Shown here in pieces: positions 1 through 7,053 of a stretch of DNA of 39,264 nucleotides. The position numbers and the translations under genes are program-made. Location of the stretch: positions 1 through 39,264 of the forward strand of contig WBXI01000011.1 of assembly GCA_008933025.1 (NCBI GenBank), given 5' to 3'. This DNA comes from Verrucomicrobiota bacterium. Its GTDB lineage: Bacteria; Verrucomicrobiota; Verrucomicrobiia; Limisphaerales; UBA9464. The notes under the pieces are model-generated. The model worked only from the letters and a program-made list of their open reading frames with translations. It was not told where the DNA came from and searched no databases. Each line of letters opens with the position of its first letter. The stretch's first letter is position 1.

Positions 1-153
1 CCGGCCGCGAGTCCGGACATGACGCGTCGTGGTGGACGCCGGCCGCGGGCCGACCGACCGCCCGGCACGACGGATGCGACCGCCGTCTTCGCGGCAAAGC
101 AGGCTGGCCAGCGGGACCCGATTGAGGTGGGCTTCGTGAACCACCCGCCATGA
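1..153 (+). CDS. Possible 3' end of an upstream gene (partial)
   Basis: Frame 1 is open from the first base to a TGA at 151-153 and would encode about 50 residues, ending in VGFVNHPP. The stop overlaps the ATG of the next gene as ATGA, an arrangement typical of coupled genes, and the third codon positions are GC-rich. I recognise no family. The Arg/Pro-rich composition could equally be chance open frame in GC-rich DNA, so this is weak. If it is not coding, I see nothing else in the first 149 bases. Confidence 0.25.
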   Translation, partial: PAASPDMTRRGGRRPRADRPPGTTDATAVFAAKQAGQRDPIEVGFVNHPP

Positions 154-1064
154 ACTGCCTCTCCCGATCCGGTTCGCGCATTCCCGCCGTCGTCATCGTC
201 CTCGTTGCCATTCTGGGCTTCGCCGCGCTCCGCGCGGACGACCTGCCCTATCGCCAACAGAAGGACGTCGTCTATGCCGAAGTCCATGGCACGGGTTTGC
301 TCATGGATATCTTCACGCCGCGGGGCAAGAGCAACGGGTTGGCCATCGTGGATGTTGTCAGCGGCGCGTGGTATTCGGACCGGAACAAGATTCGCGACCA
401 CACGATGGCGCAGATGTATTCCATTTTCTGCTCGCGCGGCTACGTGGTGTTCGCGGCCCGGCCCGGTTCCAAGACGCGCTACACGGCCACCGACATGGTG
501 CAGAACGTCGAGTCGGCGATTCGCTATGCCAAGGAACACGCCTCGGAATACCAGATCGATCCCGCGCGCCTTGGCATCACCGGGGCGTCGGCCGGGGGGC
601 ATCTTGCCACGTTGACGGCGCTTTCGCCGAAGGAAGGCAAACCCGACGCCAGAAACCCGCTGGACCGACGGGGAACGGCGGTGAAAGCGGTGGGCGTGTT
701 CTTCCCGCCGACCGACTTCGTCGATTGGTCGGGCGACGGCAAGACCGCGGCGGCGGATGTCCTCGGGCCCCTGCTGTTCTCGGGGGGTGCCCACGGGCAC
801 ACCGAGGAGGAGACCCGTGCACAGGCGCGCGCCATCTCGCCGCTGTACCAGGTCAAGGGGCGGCCGGAGGCACCCTTCTTCCTGATTCACGGCGACGCCG
901 ACAAGACGGTGCCATTGGCGCATTCGCGGAAGTTGGTCGACGCGATCACGGCGGCGGGCGGCGACGCGAAGCTGCTGGTGAAGGCCGGCGGCGGCCATCC
1001 GTGGCCGACCCTGCCGGAGGAAGTGAAGGTGTTGGCCGATTGGTTCGACGAGCGATTGAAGTGA
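150..1064 (+). CDS. Secreted alpha/beta hydrolase (esterase/lipase-like)
   Basis: The protein is 304 aa with an N-terminal hydrophobic segment (about residues 10-28) that reads as a signal peptide, so it probably acts outside the cytoplasm. The alpha/beta-hydrolase fold is shown by the nucleophile elbow GASAGG (Ser147). The acid is in HGDADKTVP (Asp251) and the histidine in GGGHPWP (His283). The pattern fits the BD-FAE/acetyl-esterase-like or prolyl-oligopeptidase-like hydrolases that Verrucomicrobiota encode in large numbers, often for de-esterifying plant or algal carbohydrates. The actual substrate cannot be read from the sequence. The ATG at 150 overlaps a possible upstream stop (ATGA). 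The gene converges on the minus-strand zinc operon with 90 bases between. Confidence 0.85.
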   Translation: MNCLSRSGSRIPAVVIVLVAILGFAALRADDLPYRQQKDVVYAEVHGTGLLMDIFTPRGKSNGLAIVDVVSGAWYSDRNKIRDHTMAQMYSIFCSRGYVVFAARPGSKTRYTATDMVQNVESAIRYAKEHASEYQIDPARLGITGASAGGHLATLTALSPKEGKPDARNPLDRRGTAVKAVGVFFPPTDFVDWSGDGKTAAADVLGPLLFSGGAHGHTEEETRAQARAISPLYQVKGRPEAPFFLIHGDADKTVPLAHSRKLVDAITAAGGDAKLLVKAGGGHPWPTLPEEVKVLADWFDERLK

Positions 1065-1154
1065 GAGGGTCCGGATCGCGCCGCGAGATCGCCGGCTCGG
1101 GCCGCGGGGCATTGGGTTGGCCACGGCGCGGACCGTTCCGATTGACGTTCGGGT

Positions 1155-1424
1155 TCAGCGTTGTCTGCCCAGCCACCATGCCCAACCGCCGAGATGCGCG
1201 GCAACGATGAGCCAGAAGAGGACCTGGAAGGCGGGCTTGCGGTTCTTGTGCCGCAGGACGTGCTGGGCAACGAGCGCGCCGGGCCAACCGAAGGCCAGGG
1301 CAAGCAACTGCAGCACGCGTTCCGGCACGCGCCGCCCTCCCTTGGCCGCCCGGCGTTTGTCCGCCCAGTACACCACGAAGGTGACGACGCTCGCCACGGC
1401 GTGGAGGGCTGCCAAGAATCTCAT
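1155..1424 (-). CDS. DUF1294 family small membrane protein
   Basis: The 89-aa protein has an N-terminal hydrophobic helix followed by YWADKRRA. A middle stretch LLALAFGWPGALVAQ leads into a basic HKNRKPAFQ segment, and a C-terminal hydrophobic helix follows. This is the layout of the DUF1294 family, small membrane proteins of unknown function; the D-K-x-x-A and GWPGA...H-K-x-x-K-x-x-F signatures are visible. It is the last gene of the minus-strand run that begins at znuA, 71 bases after the S4-domain gene. It may be co-transcribed, but nothing ties it to zinc. The ATG at 1424 was chosen because the family pattern begins there; the longer open frame upstream is a shadow. Confidence 0.8.
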   Translation of the reverse strand: MRFLAALHAVASVVTFVVYWADKRRAAKGGRRVPERVLQLLALAFGWPGALVAQHVLRHKNRKPAFQVLFWLIVAAHLGGWAWWLGRQR

Positions 1425-1495
1425 GTTGGAAGCTTCCGACGGCAACGACGGGGGAGCGGGGAGTCCGCGGACCGACGCGCCCTCCGGGGCGGGCG

Positions 1496-1861
1496 CTACG
1501 CGCCGAGCAACCCGTCGATTTGGCGTCGCTCGCGTTTGGTGGGGCGCCCCGCGCCCCGCGGGCGCCGTGCGACCATCGGTTCGCCCAAGCCCGGCGGCGG
1601 GGCGGGCACCGGCGGCGGCGTGAGATCCTCGGCGAACCCGGGCACTTCCCTGGCGGAAACCCGGGAACGCGGGGCGCCGATGGCCTTCAGCACCCGGACA
1701 TGGTCGCCGACGCGTGCATGGACGACGTCGCCGGGATGAACCTCGCGCGCGGGCTTGGTTTCCGCGTCGCCGATCTTCACGTGACCGGCGCGGATGGCCT
1801 CGACGGCGATGGAACGCGATTTGTAGAGCCGGACGCACCAGAGCCATTGGTCGAGTCGCAT
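1496..1861 (-). CDS. hslR: Hsp15-like S4-domain RNA-binding protein
   Basis: The 121-aa protein begins MRLDQWLWCVRLYKSRS, the signature start of Hsp15-type S4 domains (residues 1-60, with AGHVKIG and the HPGDVV turn). Hsp15 of E. coli binds free 50S subunits carrying nascent chains and aids recycling after stalled translation. The C-terminal half here is Pro-rich with a basic tail (RPTKRERRQ), as in many homologues. It starts 6 bases after the stop of the Fur-family gene and so most likely belongs to the same transcript. The family is clear. The symbol is assigned by similarity, and a ribosome-quality-control role in this organism is inferred. Confidence 0.85.
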   Translation of the reverse strand: MRLDQWLWCVRLYKSRSIAVEAIRAGHVKIGDAETKPAREVHPGDVVHARVGDHVRVLKAIGAPRSRVSAREVPGFAEDLTPPPVPAPPPGLGEPMVARRPRGAGRPTKRERRQIDGLLGA

Positions 1862-1867
1862 GGGGCG

Positions 1868-2356
1868 TCAGGGCGTGGGTTCGGGAACAATCCGGCAACG
1901 CGGGCAGAGGCCGAAGAACTCGAGGCGATGCGAGACCTCGCTGAAGCCATGGCGACGGGCGAGTTCGGCCTCGAGTTCGGCGGGGAAACATCCCTCGATT
2001 TCCACGATGGTCTGGCAACCGCGGCAGACCAGATGGTGGTGATGGTGATCGGACCCTCCCTCGGCGAGTTCGAACCGGGCCGCACCGTCGCCGAAGTCGT
2101 ACCGTTTCACCAACCCCATGGCCTGCAACGTGTGCATGTTGCGGTAGATCGTGGCCAGGTCGCAGTCGGCCTTGCCGAGGGCGGCATGGATTTCCTTGTT
2201 GGTGAGGGGATGCGCGTGGCGGCGGAGGACGTCGAGGAGCGCCTGGCGCGGACCGGTGATCTTGCGGGACTGGTCGCGGAGTTTCTGGGTCAACTCGCCG
2301 AGCGATTGCTGGACGAGACGATGCGGATGGGCGTGATGGGCGCAGGGCTTGTTCAC
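1868..2356 (-). CDS. zur: Fur-family metalloregulator, probably Zur
   Basis: The 162-aa Fur-family repressor has an N-terminal winged helix (about residues 25-95; LTNKEIHAAL, DLATIYRNMHTLQAMGLV). The C-terminal dimerisation and metal domain holds a His cluster (SDHHHHH), CRGC and CPRC. The two CxxC pairs form the structural zinc site of the family, and the His run supplies regulatory ligands. The GTG start at 2356 overlaps the stop of the znuB-like permease as GTGA, implying translational coupling. Position inside a zinc-uptake operon is the main reason to call it Zur rather than Fur or Mur. It would repress the operon when zinc is plentiful. The candidate operator is the inverted repeat at 5091-5109. 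Confidence 0.88.
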   Translation of the reverse strand: MNKPCAHHAHPHRLVQQSLGELTQKLRDQSRKITGPRQALLDVLRRHAHPLTNKEIHAALGKADCDLATIYRNMHTLQAMGLVKRYDFGDGAARFELAEGGSDHHHHHLVCRGCQTIVEIEGCFPAELEAELARRHGFSEVSHRLEFFGLCPRCRIVPEPTP

Positions 2357-3204
2357 GGCACCGTCCCGGGTTGGGTTCGGATCGAGGTCGCGGCGGCGCG
2401 GCGGCGGGCGCGAGCAAACACCAAGGAGACCAGGAAAAGGGTCGCGAGGGTCAGCGTGATGGTCGGGCCGGTGGGGAGGTTCAGCGGGTACGAGAGGGCG
2501 ACGCCGCCGGAGGCACCGACGAAGCCCGCGAGAATCCCGAACAGGAGATGCTGGCGCAGGTTGTGCGCGAAGCCGCGGGCCGTGGCGGCGGGGATGACCA
2601 CCAGCGAGGTCACCAGCACGATGCCGAGGAGGCGGACGCCCAGGGCGACGGTGAGGGTCACCAACAGGACGAACGCGTAGTTCAACGGTCGCACGCGGAC
2701 GCCGCTGACATGCGCGAGATCCTCGTTGGTGGCGAGGAGCGTCAACGGGTTCAGGTAACGGAAGACGACGATGCCCACGGTCAGCGCGATTCCCGCGGCG
2801 ATGCCGACGTCGTTCCAGGAAACGGAGAGAATGTCGCCAAAGAGGTACTTGTCGAGGTCGGCCCAACGGCTGCGCTGGAGGCTGAGCAGGACCACGCCGA
2901 CGGCGACGGAAGTGCTCAACAGGACGGCCATGATGGTGTCGGTCAGCAGCGAGGAATGCTCCTTCAGCCACAGCATCGCGACCGCAAGGACGCAGCAAAC
3001 GAACAGGACGGGTACCGTGGGTTCCTTGAATCCGGCGAGGAAGCCGAGGGCGACGCCGGTGAGGGCGCTGTGGGCGATGGTTTCGCTGAAGAACGACATG
3101 CGCCGCGCGGTGACGAACACGCCGAGCAGCCCGCACAGCGGCCCAAGGATGATTGCCGCGAGCAAGGCCCGCTGCATGAAGGGTTCGGCAAGGAATTCGG
3201 GCAT
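2353..3204 (-). CDS. znuB: Zinc ABC transporter, membrane permease
   Basis: This 283-aa polytopic inner-membrane protein of the ABC-3 (ZnuB/TroC/MntB) family carries about eight hydrophobic segments. Family landmarks are RRMSFFSETIAHSALTGVALG near residues 34-53 and the conserved stretch around VTSLVVIPAATARGFA (198-213). It forms the translocation pore that accepts metal from ZnuA and is powered by ZnuC. The ATG at 3204 lies 2 bases after the znuC stop, and its own stop overlaps the regulator start, so the genes are tightly coupled. ABC-3 permeases also serve manganese. Zinc is preferred here because of the His-rich partners and the Zur-like gene. Confidence 0.9.
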   Translation of the reverse strand: MPEFLAEPFMQRALLAAIILGPLCGLLGVFVTARRMSFFSETIAHSALTGVALGFLAGFKEPTVPVLFVCCVLAVAMLWLKEHSSLLTDTIMAVLLSTSVAVGVVLLSLQRSRWADLDKYLFGDILSVSWNDVGIAAGIALTVGIVVFRYLNPLTLLATNEDLAHVSGVRVRPLNYAFVLLVTLTVALGVRLLGIVLVTSLVVIPAATARGFAHNLRQHLLFGILAGFVGASGGVALSYPLNLPTGPTITLTLATLFLVSLVFARARRRAAATSIRTQPGTVP

Positions 3205-3206
3205 GG

Positions 3207-4046
3207 TCAGCGTTTGCGGAAGGCAATCGGCACGCTCTGGCCGGGCGGGGCAACGACCGGATGGGCATGCGGGTGGCCCGCGTGGTGGTGGTGTTGGTAC
3301 GGTGCCACGTGGATCCCGTACGCGGCCTTGAGGGACTCGGCGTCGAGCACCTCCTCGGGACGCCCTTCGCAACACACCACGCCGTTCAGCGCATAGACCC
3401 ACGCGGCATGGCGGAAGACCATGCCGAGATCGTGCGATACCAGCATCACGGTGATGCCGAGGCGGCGATGGATCGAGGCGATGAGTTCGTAGAACGAGTG
3501 TTCGCCGGGGGTGTCGACGCCCGCGGTGGGTTCGTCGAGCAACAGCAGTTCGGGCGCGCCCAGCAGGCTGTAGGCGATCAGCACGCGCTGGAGTTGTCCG
3601 CCGCTCAGTCCGGCGAGCGGTCGGGAAAGCAGGTGGACGGCGTCGAGTTCCGCGAGGGTTTCGCGGAGCACCGCATCGGTGACGCGGTGTCGTTGCCAGA
3701 ACCAGAAACGGGTCTCGCGTCGGCGCAGCGCCAGGAACTCCCGGACCGAGAGGGAGAACGAAGGATCGATCTGCAGGCGCTGGGGCACGTAACCGACCCG
3801 CGCGAGGACGTCCGGTCCGACGGGTTTTCCGAAAAGGCGGATTTCGCCGCGGTCGACCTTCTGCAGGCCGAGGAGGCAACGGAGCAGGGTGGTCTTGCCG
3901 CAGCCGTTCGGCCCGATCACGGCGACGATGCGGCCGCGCGGGACCTGGAGGTGGACACCCCGCAGCACGGCAGTGTCGCCGAGTTGCACGTGCACATCGT
4001 GAACCTCGAGGGCGTTGTCGACCGGCATGACGGGTTGGGGTGCCAT
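3207..4046 (-). CDS. znuC: Zinc ABC transporter, ATP-binding protein
   Basis: The 279-aa ABC ATPase has Walker A GPNGCGKTT, signature LSGGQLQR, Walker B LLLLDEPTAG and switch histidine VSHD. It energises the ZnuB pore. The C-terminal tail is His-rich (YQHHHHAGHPHAHP), a feature seen in some metal-transport ATPases and suited to zinc binding or sensing. The start could be the ATG at 4046, 4 bases after the znuA stop, or the ATG at 4028. Neither has a clear Shine-Dalgarno sequence, and 4046 is given because of the tight spacing. The gene lies between znuA and znuB in one operon. Confidence 0.9.
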   Translation of the reverse strand: MAPQPVMPVDNALEVHDVHVQLGDTAVLRGVHLQVPRGRIVAVIGPNGCGKTTLLRCLLGLQKVDRGEIRLFGKPVGPDVLARVGYVPQRLQIDPSFSLSVREFLALRRRETRFWFWQRHRVTDAVLRETLAELDAVHLLSRPLAGLSGGQLQRVLIAYSLLGAPELLLLDEPTAGVDTPGEHSFYELIASIHRRLGITVMLVSHDLGMVFRHAAWVYALNGVVCCEGRPEEVLDAESLKAAYGIHVAPYQHHHHAGHPHAHPVVAPPGQSVPIAFRKR

Positions 4047-4050
4047 GGGG

Positions 4051-5019
4051 CTACTTCGCCAACATGGCGCGGAGGGTCCCGAGATTCCGTCGCATGCCGT
4101 CCTCGTAGAACGAGGGAGCCAGCGGGCCGGTCTCAAGGACGTCGAGTTCCGCGAACGCGACGCCCAGATCCTTGCTGAGTTGGCGGACCAAGCGCGGATC
4201 GAATTGCGGTTCGGTGAAGATCACCCGGACACCGCGGGCGCGGATGACTTTGGAGAGCGAGGCGAGATAACGGGGCGAGGGCTCCACGCTGGGAACTTCC
4301 TCGACGACCCCGACGAGATCGAGTCCGTAGCGGCGGGCGAAATACGGAAACGCATCGTGGTAGGTCACGATTGATTTGGAGGGAAATCGGTCGATGGATT
4401 CGCGGAGATCGCGGTCGAGCGATGCCAGCCGGGATTGATAGGCATCGGCCCGGGCTTGGTAGGAGTCGGCGTTGGCGGGATCGATGGCCCGAAAAGCCGC
4501 GACCAGATTGGATACGGCGTGGCGCGCAAACCACGGATCGAGCCAAACGTGGGGGTTCGGCGTGGAATCGTCGTCGTCGTGGTGGTGATGTCCGTCCGTG
4601 GGCTTGGCGGCGGGATCGATTTCGAGGATGGGGAGTCGGTGGATGAGTTGGAGGTTCCAACCCTCCGTGACCCTGAGCACCCGGGGTGCCTTGGATCTGC
4701 CGCGGTTCGATCCGATCGCCTTGTCGAGCCAGTCTTCGAGACCGAGGCCATTGGCGACGATGAGGTCGGCCTGCCTGATGCGGCGAAGGTCGCTGGGGCG
4801 AAGCTGGAACGCGTGGGGGCCGACGTCGGCGGGAAGGAGGTTCTCGACGATGGCATTGGTGCCGGCGACGGCACTGGCCCAGGAAAAAATCGGGGTGATC
4901 GTGGTGAGGATTCGGGGCTTTGGACCCGTACCGGCCGAGTAAAGGGAGGCGACGCCGAGGAAGCAGGCCATGGCGGAGGCCGCAAACCAACGGAAACCAT
5001 GGGGGACCGTTCGAGACAT
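4051..5019 (-). CDS. znuA: Zinc-binding lipoprotein or periplasmic receptor of the ABC transporter
   Basis: The 322-aa cluster A-I solute-binding protein has an N-terminal hydrophobic segment (about residues 12-30) for export. Expected ligand positions are visible: His in GPHAFQLRPSD, His in NPHVWLDP, His in TYHDAFPYF, and an acidic residue in EPQFDPR. A His/Asp-rich loop (DGHHHHDDDD) sits just before NPHVWLDP, as is usual in zinc-specific ZnuA and less usual in manganese receptors. The protein captures zinc in the periplasm and hands it to ZnuB. The ATG at 5019 was chosen because the signal peptide begins right after it; a longer frame reaches 5097 but would run through the candidate promoter. 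It is the first gene of the operon. Confidence 0.9.
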   Translation of the reverse strand: MSRTVPHGFRWFAASAMACFLGVASLYSAGTGPKPRILTTITPIFSWASAVAGTNAIVENLLPADVGPHAFQLRPSDLRRIRQADLIVANGLGLEDWLDKAIGSNRGRSKAPRVLRVTEGWNLQLIHRLPILEIDPAAKPTDGHHHHDDDDSTPNPHVWLDPWFARHAVSNLVAAFRAIDPANADSYQARADAYQSRLASLDRDLRESIDRFPSKSIVTYHDAFPYFARRYGLDLVGVVEEVPSVEPSPRYLASLSKVIRARGVRVIFTEPQFDPRLVRQLSKDLGVAFAELDVLETGPLAPSFYEDGMRRNLGTLRAMLAK

Positions 5020-5068
5020 GGAGGCGGGAAGGGGAGGGCGGCGACAAGACGCTCGGAACACGGCCGGC

Positions 5069-5097
5069 AGGCTAACCCGGGCGGGGTCCATCTGCAA
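5069..5097 (-). promoter_or_regulatory. Candidate sigma70-type promoter of the znu operon
   Basis: Read on the minus strand, TTGCAG (5097-5092) stands 17 bases before TAGCCT (5074-5069). That matches the -35 box moderately and the -10 box at its strongest positions only (TA....T). It would give a leader of about 45 bases before the znuA ATG. The -35 hexamer lies inside the inverted repeat at 5091-5109, the arrangement expected of a repressed promoter. Inferred from spacing only. Confidence 0.4.
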
Positions 5098-5109
5098 AGC
5101 GATTGCAGA
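5091..5109 (-). promoter_or_regulatory. Inverted repeat, candidate Zur operator
   Basis: TCTGCAAAGCGATTGCAGA is a perfect 7-5-7 inverted repeat, with outer CCAT/ATGG extensions after one unpaired base. It lies between the terminator behind rpsR and the znuA start and overlaps the predicted -35 box. Fur-family proteins bind inverted repeats of about this size. No second copy was noticed in the window. Confidence 0.5.
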
Positions 5110-5121
5110 ATGGCGGCACGC

Positions 5122-5149
5122 AAAAAACCCGCCGGGGATACCGGCGGGT
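5122..5149 (-). terminator. Intrinsic terminator after rpsR
   Basis: On the minus strand, a 9-bp perfect GC-rich stem (ACCCGCCGG paired with CCGGCGGGT, 5-base loop) is followed directly by a run of six T. It lies about 25 bases downstream of the rpsR stop. It should end the dksA-like/rpmG/rpsR transcript before znuA. Confidence 0.85.
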
Positions 5150-5172
5150 CGTTTGGGCGCTGGGCCGCGTGC

Positions 5173-5421
5173 TTACTTGATCAGGAGCATCTGGCGCGCG
5201 CGCTTGATCGCGGTCGTCAGGCGCCGTTGGAACTGCGCCGGCAGGCCGGTGTATTTCCGCGGCAGCAATCGGCCGTTTTCCGTCACGAACTGTTTGAGCA
5301 GCGTGACGTTCTTGTAGTCGATTGCGTCCAAGGTGAAGTCGATCTTCGGCTTGGGACGCGGGGTCCTGGGCGTGGCCGAGCGACGCTTTTTCTTCTCGTC
5401 GAGACTGGTCTTGCGGGGCAT
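5173..5421 (-). CDS. rpsR: 30S ribosomal protein S18, cysteine-free form
   Basis: The 82-aa protein has the S18 core [35 protein letters not shown] followed by AIKRARQM. S18 sits on the 30S platform next to S6. The N-terminal region carries no cysteine at all, whereas zinc-binding S18 forms have a CxxC-type motif there, so this is the zinc-independent (C-minus) type. It starts 3 bases after the rpmG stop and is followed by a strong terminator. Whether it is the only S18 in the genome or a zinc-starvation duplicate cannot be told from the window. Confidence 0.93.
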   Translation of the reverse strand: MPRKTSLDEKKKRRSATPRTPRPKPKIDFTLDAIDYKNVTLLKQFVTENGRLLPRKYTGLPAQFQRRLTTAIKRARQMLLIK

Positions 5422-5424
5422 GGC

Positions 5425-5592
5425 TTACTTGATTTCGCGGTGCAGGGTGTGGCGGCGCAGAAAGGGGTTGAACTTTTTCTTTTCAACCTTCTCGGTCTGC
5501 AGCTTCTTGTTGCGCGAGGTCTGATAGCGGGAAGGCGGCTTTCCTTCCTTGCGCGCCTCCGTGCACTCGATGGTGACGATTTCGCGAGGCAT
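5425..5592 (-). CDS. rpmG: 50S ribosomal protein L33, zinc-independent form
   Basis: The 55-aa protein begins [14 protein letters not shown] and ends [14 protein letters not shown], which is the L33 pattern. Zinc-binding L33 has two CxxC pairs. Here the first is CTEA and the second NPFL, so three of four cysteines are missing and no zinc ribbon can form. An AAGGA Shine-Dalgarno element stands 3 bases before the ATG. The gene lies 6 bases after the DksA-like gene and 3 bases before rpsR, and all three are clearly one transcript. Confidence 0.92.
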   Translation of the reverse strand: MPREIVTIECTEARKEGKPPSRYQTSRNKKLQTEKVEKKKFNPFLRRHTLHREIK

Positions 5593-5598
5593 AAATCC

Positions 5599-6228
5599 TT
5601 ATTCCTTTTCCTTGGATGGCTTTTCTTCGATTTCCATGTCGTCGTCGTCGACCTCCACGCCGGAACCGCTTTCGACGGTTCCTAGTGACCCGAGACGGTT
5701 GCGCTGACGAAGCGCACCCTCCTTCTCGAGTTGGGCTTGGGACTCCACGGTAAAGCGGGCCCAAGGAATGGCATCCAGACGCGCGCGGGGAATCGGCTTG
5801 GCCGTCAACTCGCACACACCGTAGGTACCCTTCTCGATTCGTTTCAGCGCTTCCTCGATCTCGTAGATCGCGTCCTGGTCGGACGAAAGCAGGCTGAGAG
5901 CGAAATCGCGGTCGAAATTGTCCGTGCCCGAGTCTCCCATGTGGAGACTGTAGTTCTCCATCTCGGCCTGGGACTCCTTGGCCAACCCGGTCATCTGATT
6001 GCGCAGGCGTTCGTGGAGGTCCAGCAGGTTCTGGTAGTACTTCTGCCACTCCAACTTCACCCGGGAAACAGGGGTCCACGCCAAACTGGCGCCCTTGGAA
6101 AGCTTGGCGAGTGGTCGACCCAGGATGGCGGCGGCACTTGCCGAGCCCACGGTCTTCCCCTTGGCCGGAGGCACCCGGTTTGCGGGTGCGGCCGACGGCT
6201 TTTTGGCCGAGTTCTTCTTGCCAGTCAC
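5599..6228 (-). CDS. DksA/TraR-like protein lacking the zinc finger
   Basis: The 209-aa protein has a basic, Ala/Lys/Pro-rich N-terminus (about 1-45). A coiled-coil segment carries DNFDRDFALSLLSSDQDAIYEIEEAL, matching the DksA/TraR coiled-coil tip and stem. A finger-like region YGVCELTAKPIPRARLDAIPWARFTVESQ begins near residue 137. DksA binds the RNA-polymerase secondary channel and tunes transcription, classically with ppGpp. The canonical finger has four cysteines. Here only Cys139 remains, so zinc cannot be held in the usual way, as in DksA2-type paralogues. A strongly acidic tail follows. The start is a GTG at 6228. Cys-poor versions may be standard in PVC bacteria, so zinc-starvation function is only inferred. 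Confidence 0.75.
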   Translation of the reverse strand: MTGKKNSAKKPSAAPANRVPPAKGKTVGSASAAAILGRPLAKLSKGASLAWTPVSRVKLEWQKYYQNLLDLHERLRNQMTGLAKESQAEMENYSLHMGDSGTDNFDRDFALSLLSSDQDAIYEIEEALKRIEKGTYGVCELTAKPIPRARLDAIPWARFTVESQAQLEKEGALRQRNRLGSLGTVESGSGVEVDDDDMEIEEKPSKEKE

Positions 6229-6312
6229 AGCGACTTCAGGCGGTTAGAGTTGCGTCGTGCCGAATGCCCGGACACTTGTCCCTTGGGCTTCTCCAGCGAT
6301 CGAAGGCCGCGG

Positions 6313-6343
6313 AGGCTAGCAGAGCATGCCTTGGATGCCACAA
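6313..6343 (-). promoter_or_regulatory. Candidate promoter of the DksA-like/rpmG/rpsR transcript
   Basis: On the minus strand, TTGTGG (6343-6338) and TAGCCT (6318-6313) are separated by 19 bases. The -10 hexamer is identical to the one proposed for znuA. The match is partial and the spacing long, so this is weak. The leader to the GTG at 6228 would be near 80 bases. No inverted repeat like that at 5091-5109 is seen here. Confidence 0.25.
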
Positions 6344-6424
6344 CTTTTTTGCAATGATCCCGTTTTTGCCGGTTTGCCCATCCGTGGATTCCCTGCCGGC
6401 CCACGATACGCCCCACGATTGCCA

Positions 6425-6883
6425 TCATTCCGGCACCGCCGTCCACCGACGGCGAATTCGTTCCAGTCGGCGCCGGTTCGCCCCGAGATCACTGTGGCCT
6501 ATCCTCGATGCCGACCGGAGTTGGATTCGCGATCCCGCGGGTTCGAGCAGGAACTCGACGTCGTCGACAAATCTCCAGATCTGGGTGATGGCCTCGTATC
6601 GCAGGTAGCCCGGACGCTCCGCCACCCGGTGCAGCTCGGCGTCGGCGTCCAAGAGTTCCCGCAATCGTCGCTGCGCCTCGACCGGATCGCCCCGATACGC
6701 AAGCGCATCGACGCGGCGCGCGGGCTCCGACGCCTCGCTGCAGGCGCAGTTCGGGGAATCGGGACAATCCGCGAGACGCCCGAGGGTGGGGCCGAGCGCG
6801 GGACGTTCTCCGCGCGGAAGCCACATCCAGAGTGCCCCGACCCCGACCAACATGGCGCCAATGCCAAAGCCCAGCCATTTCAT
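6425..6883 (-). CDS. DUF1499 family membrane-anchored protein
   Basis: The 152-aa protein opens with a hydrophobic helix (MKWLGFGIGAMLVGVGALWMWL), a membrane anchor or uncleaved signal. The diagnostic CPDSPNCACSEA follows, and later YEAITQIWRFVDDVEFLL. This matches DUF1499, a family of small envelope proteins of unknown function found widely in Gram-negative bacteria and plastids. The ATG at 6883 was chosen because the hydrophobic helix begins there; an open frame continues upstream to 7027 without family features. It is divergent from the pilus ATPase gene at 7054, with about 170 bases between. Confidence 0.8.
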   Translation of the reverse strand: MKWLGFGIGAMLVGVGALWMWLPRGERPALGPTLGRLADCPDSPNCACSEASEPARRVDALAYRGDPVEAQRRLRELLDADAELHRVAERPGYLRYEAITQIWRFVDDVEFLLEPAGSRIQLRSASRIGHSDLGANRRRLERIRRRWTAVPE

Positions 6884-6970
6884 GCCCGCAACGTCGCCCT
6901 TCGGCCATCGTTTGGCGAGTCGGGGAACGCGGCGGGTGGCTGAATGGAGTGCCGATCGGCCTGTCGGCGT

Positions 6971-7000
6971 TTGACTTTCCAATTGGCGGCACCCTAAATC
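6971..7000 (+). promoter_or_regulatory. Candidate promoter ahead of the filament locus
   Basis: TTGACT (6971-6976) is a five-of-six -35 match, followed after 18 bases by TAAATC (6995-7000), a weak -10. It lies about 55 bases before the proposed GTG start of the first ATPase gene, in the divergent intergenic region. Confidence 0.35.
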
Positions 7001-7053
7001 ACGGCGCTCTTCCCCGGTCGCAGACATTCTGTGGGCCGGAACCCGAGACGATT

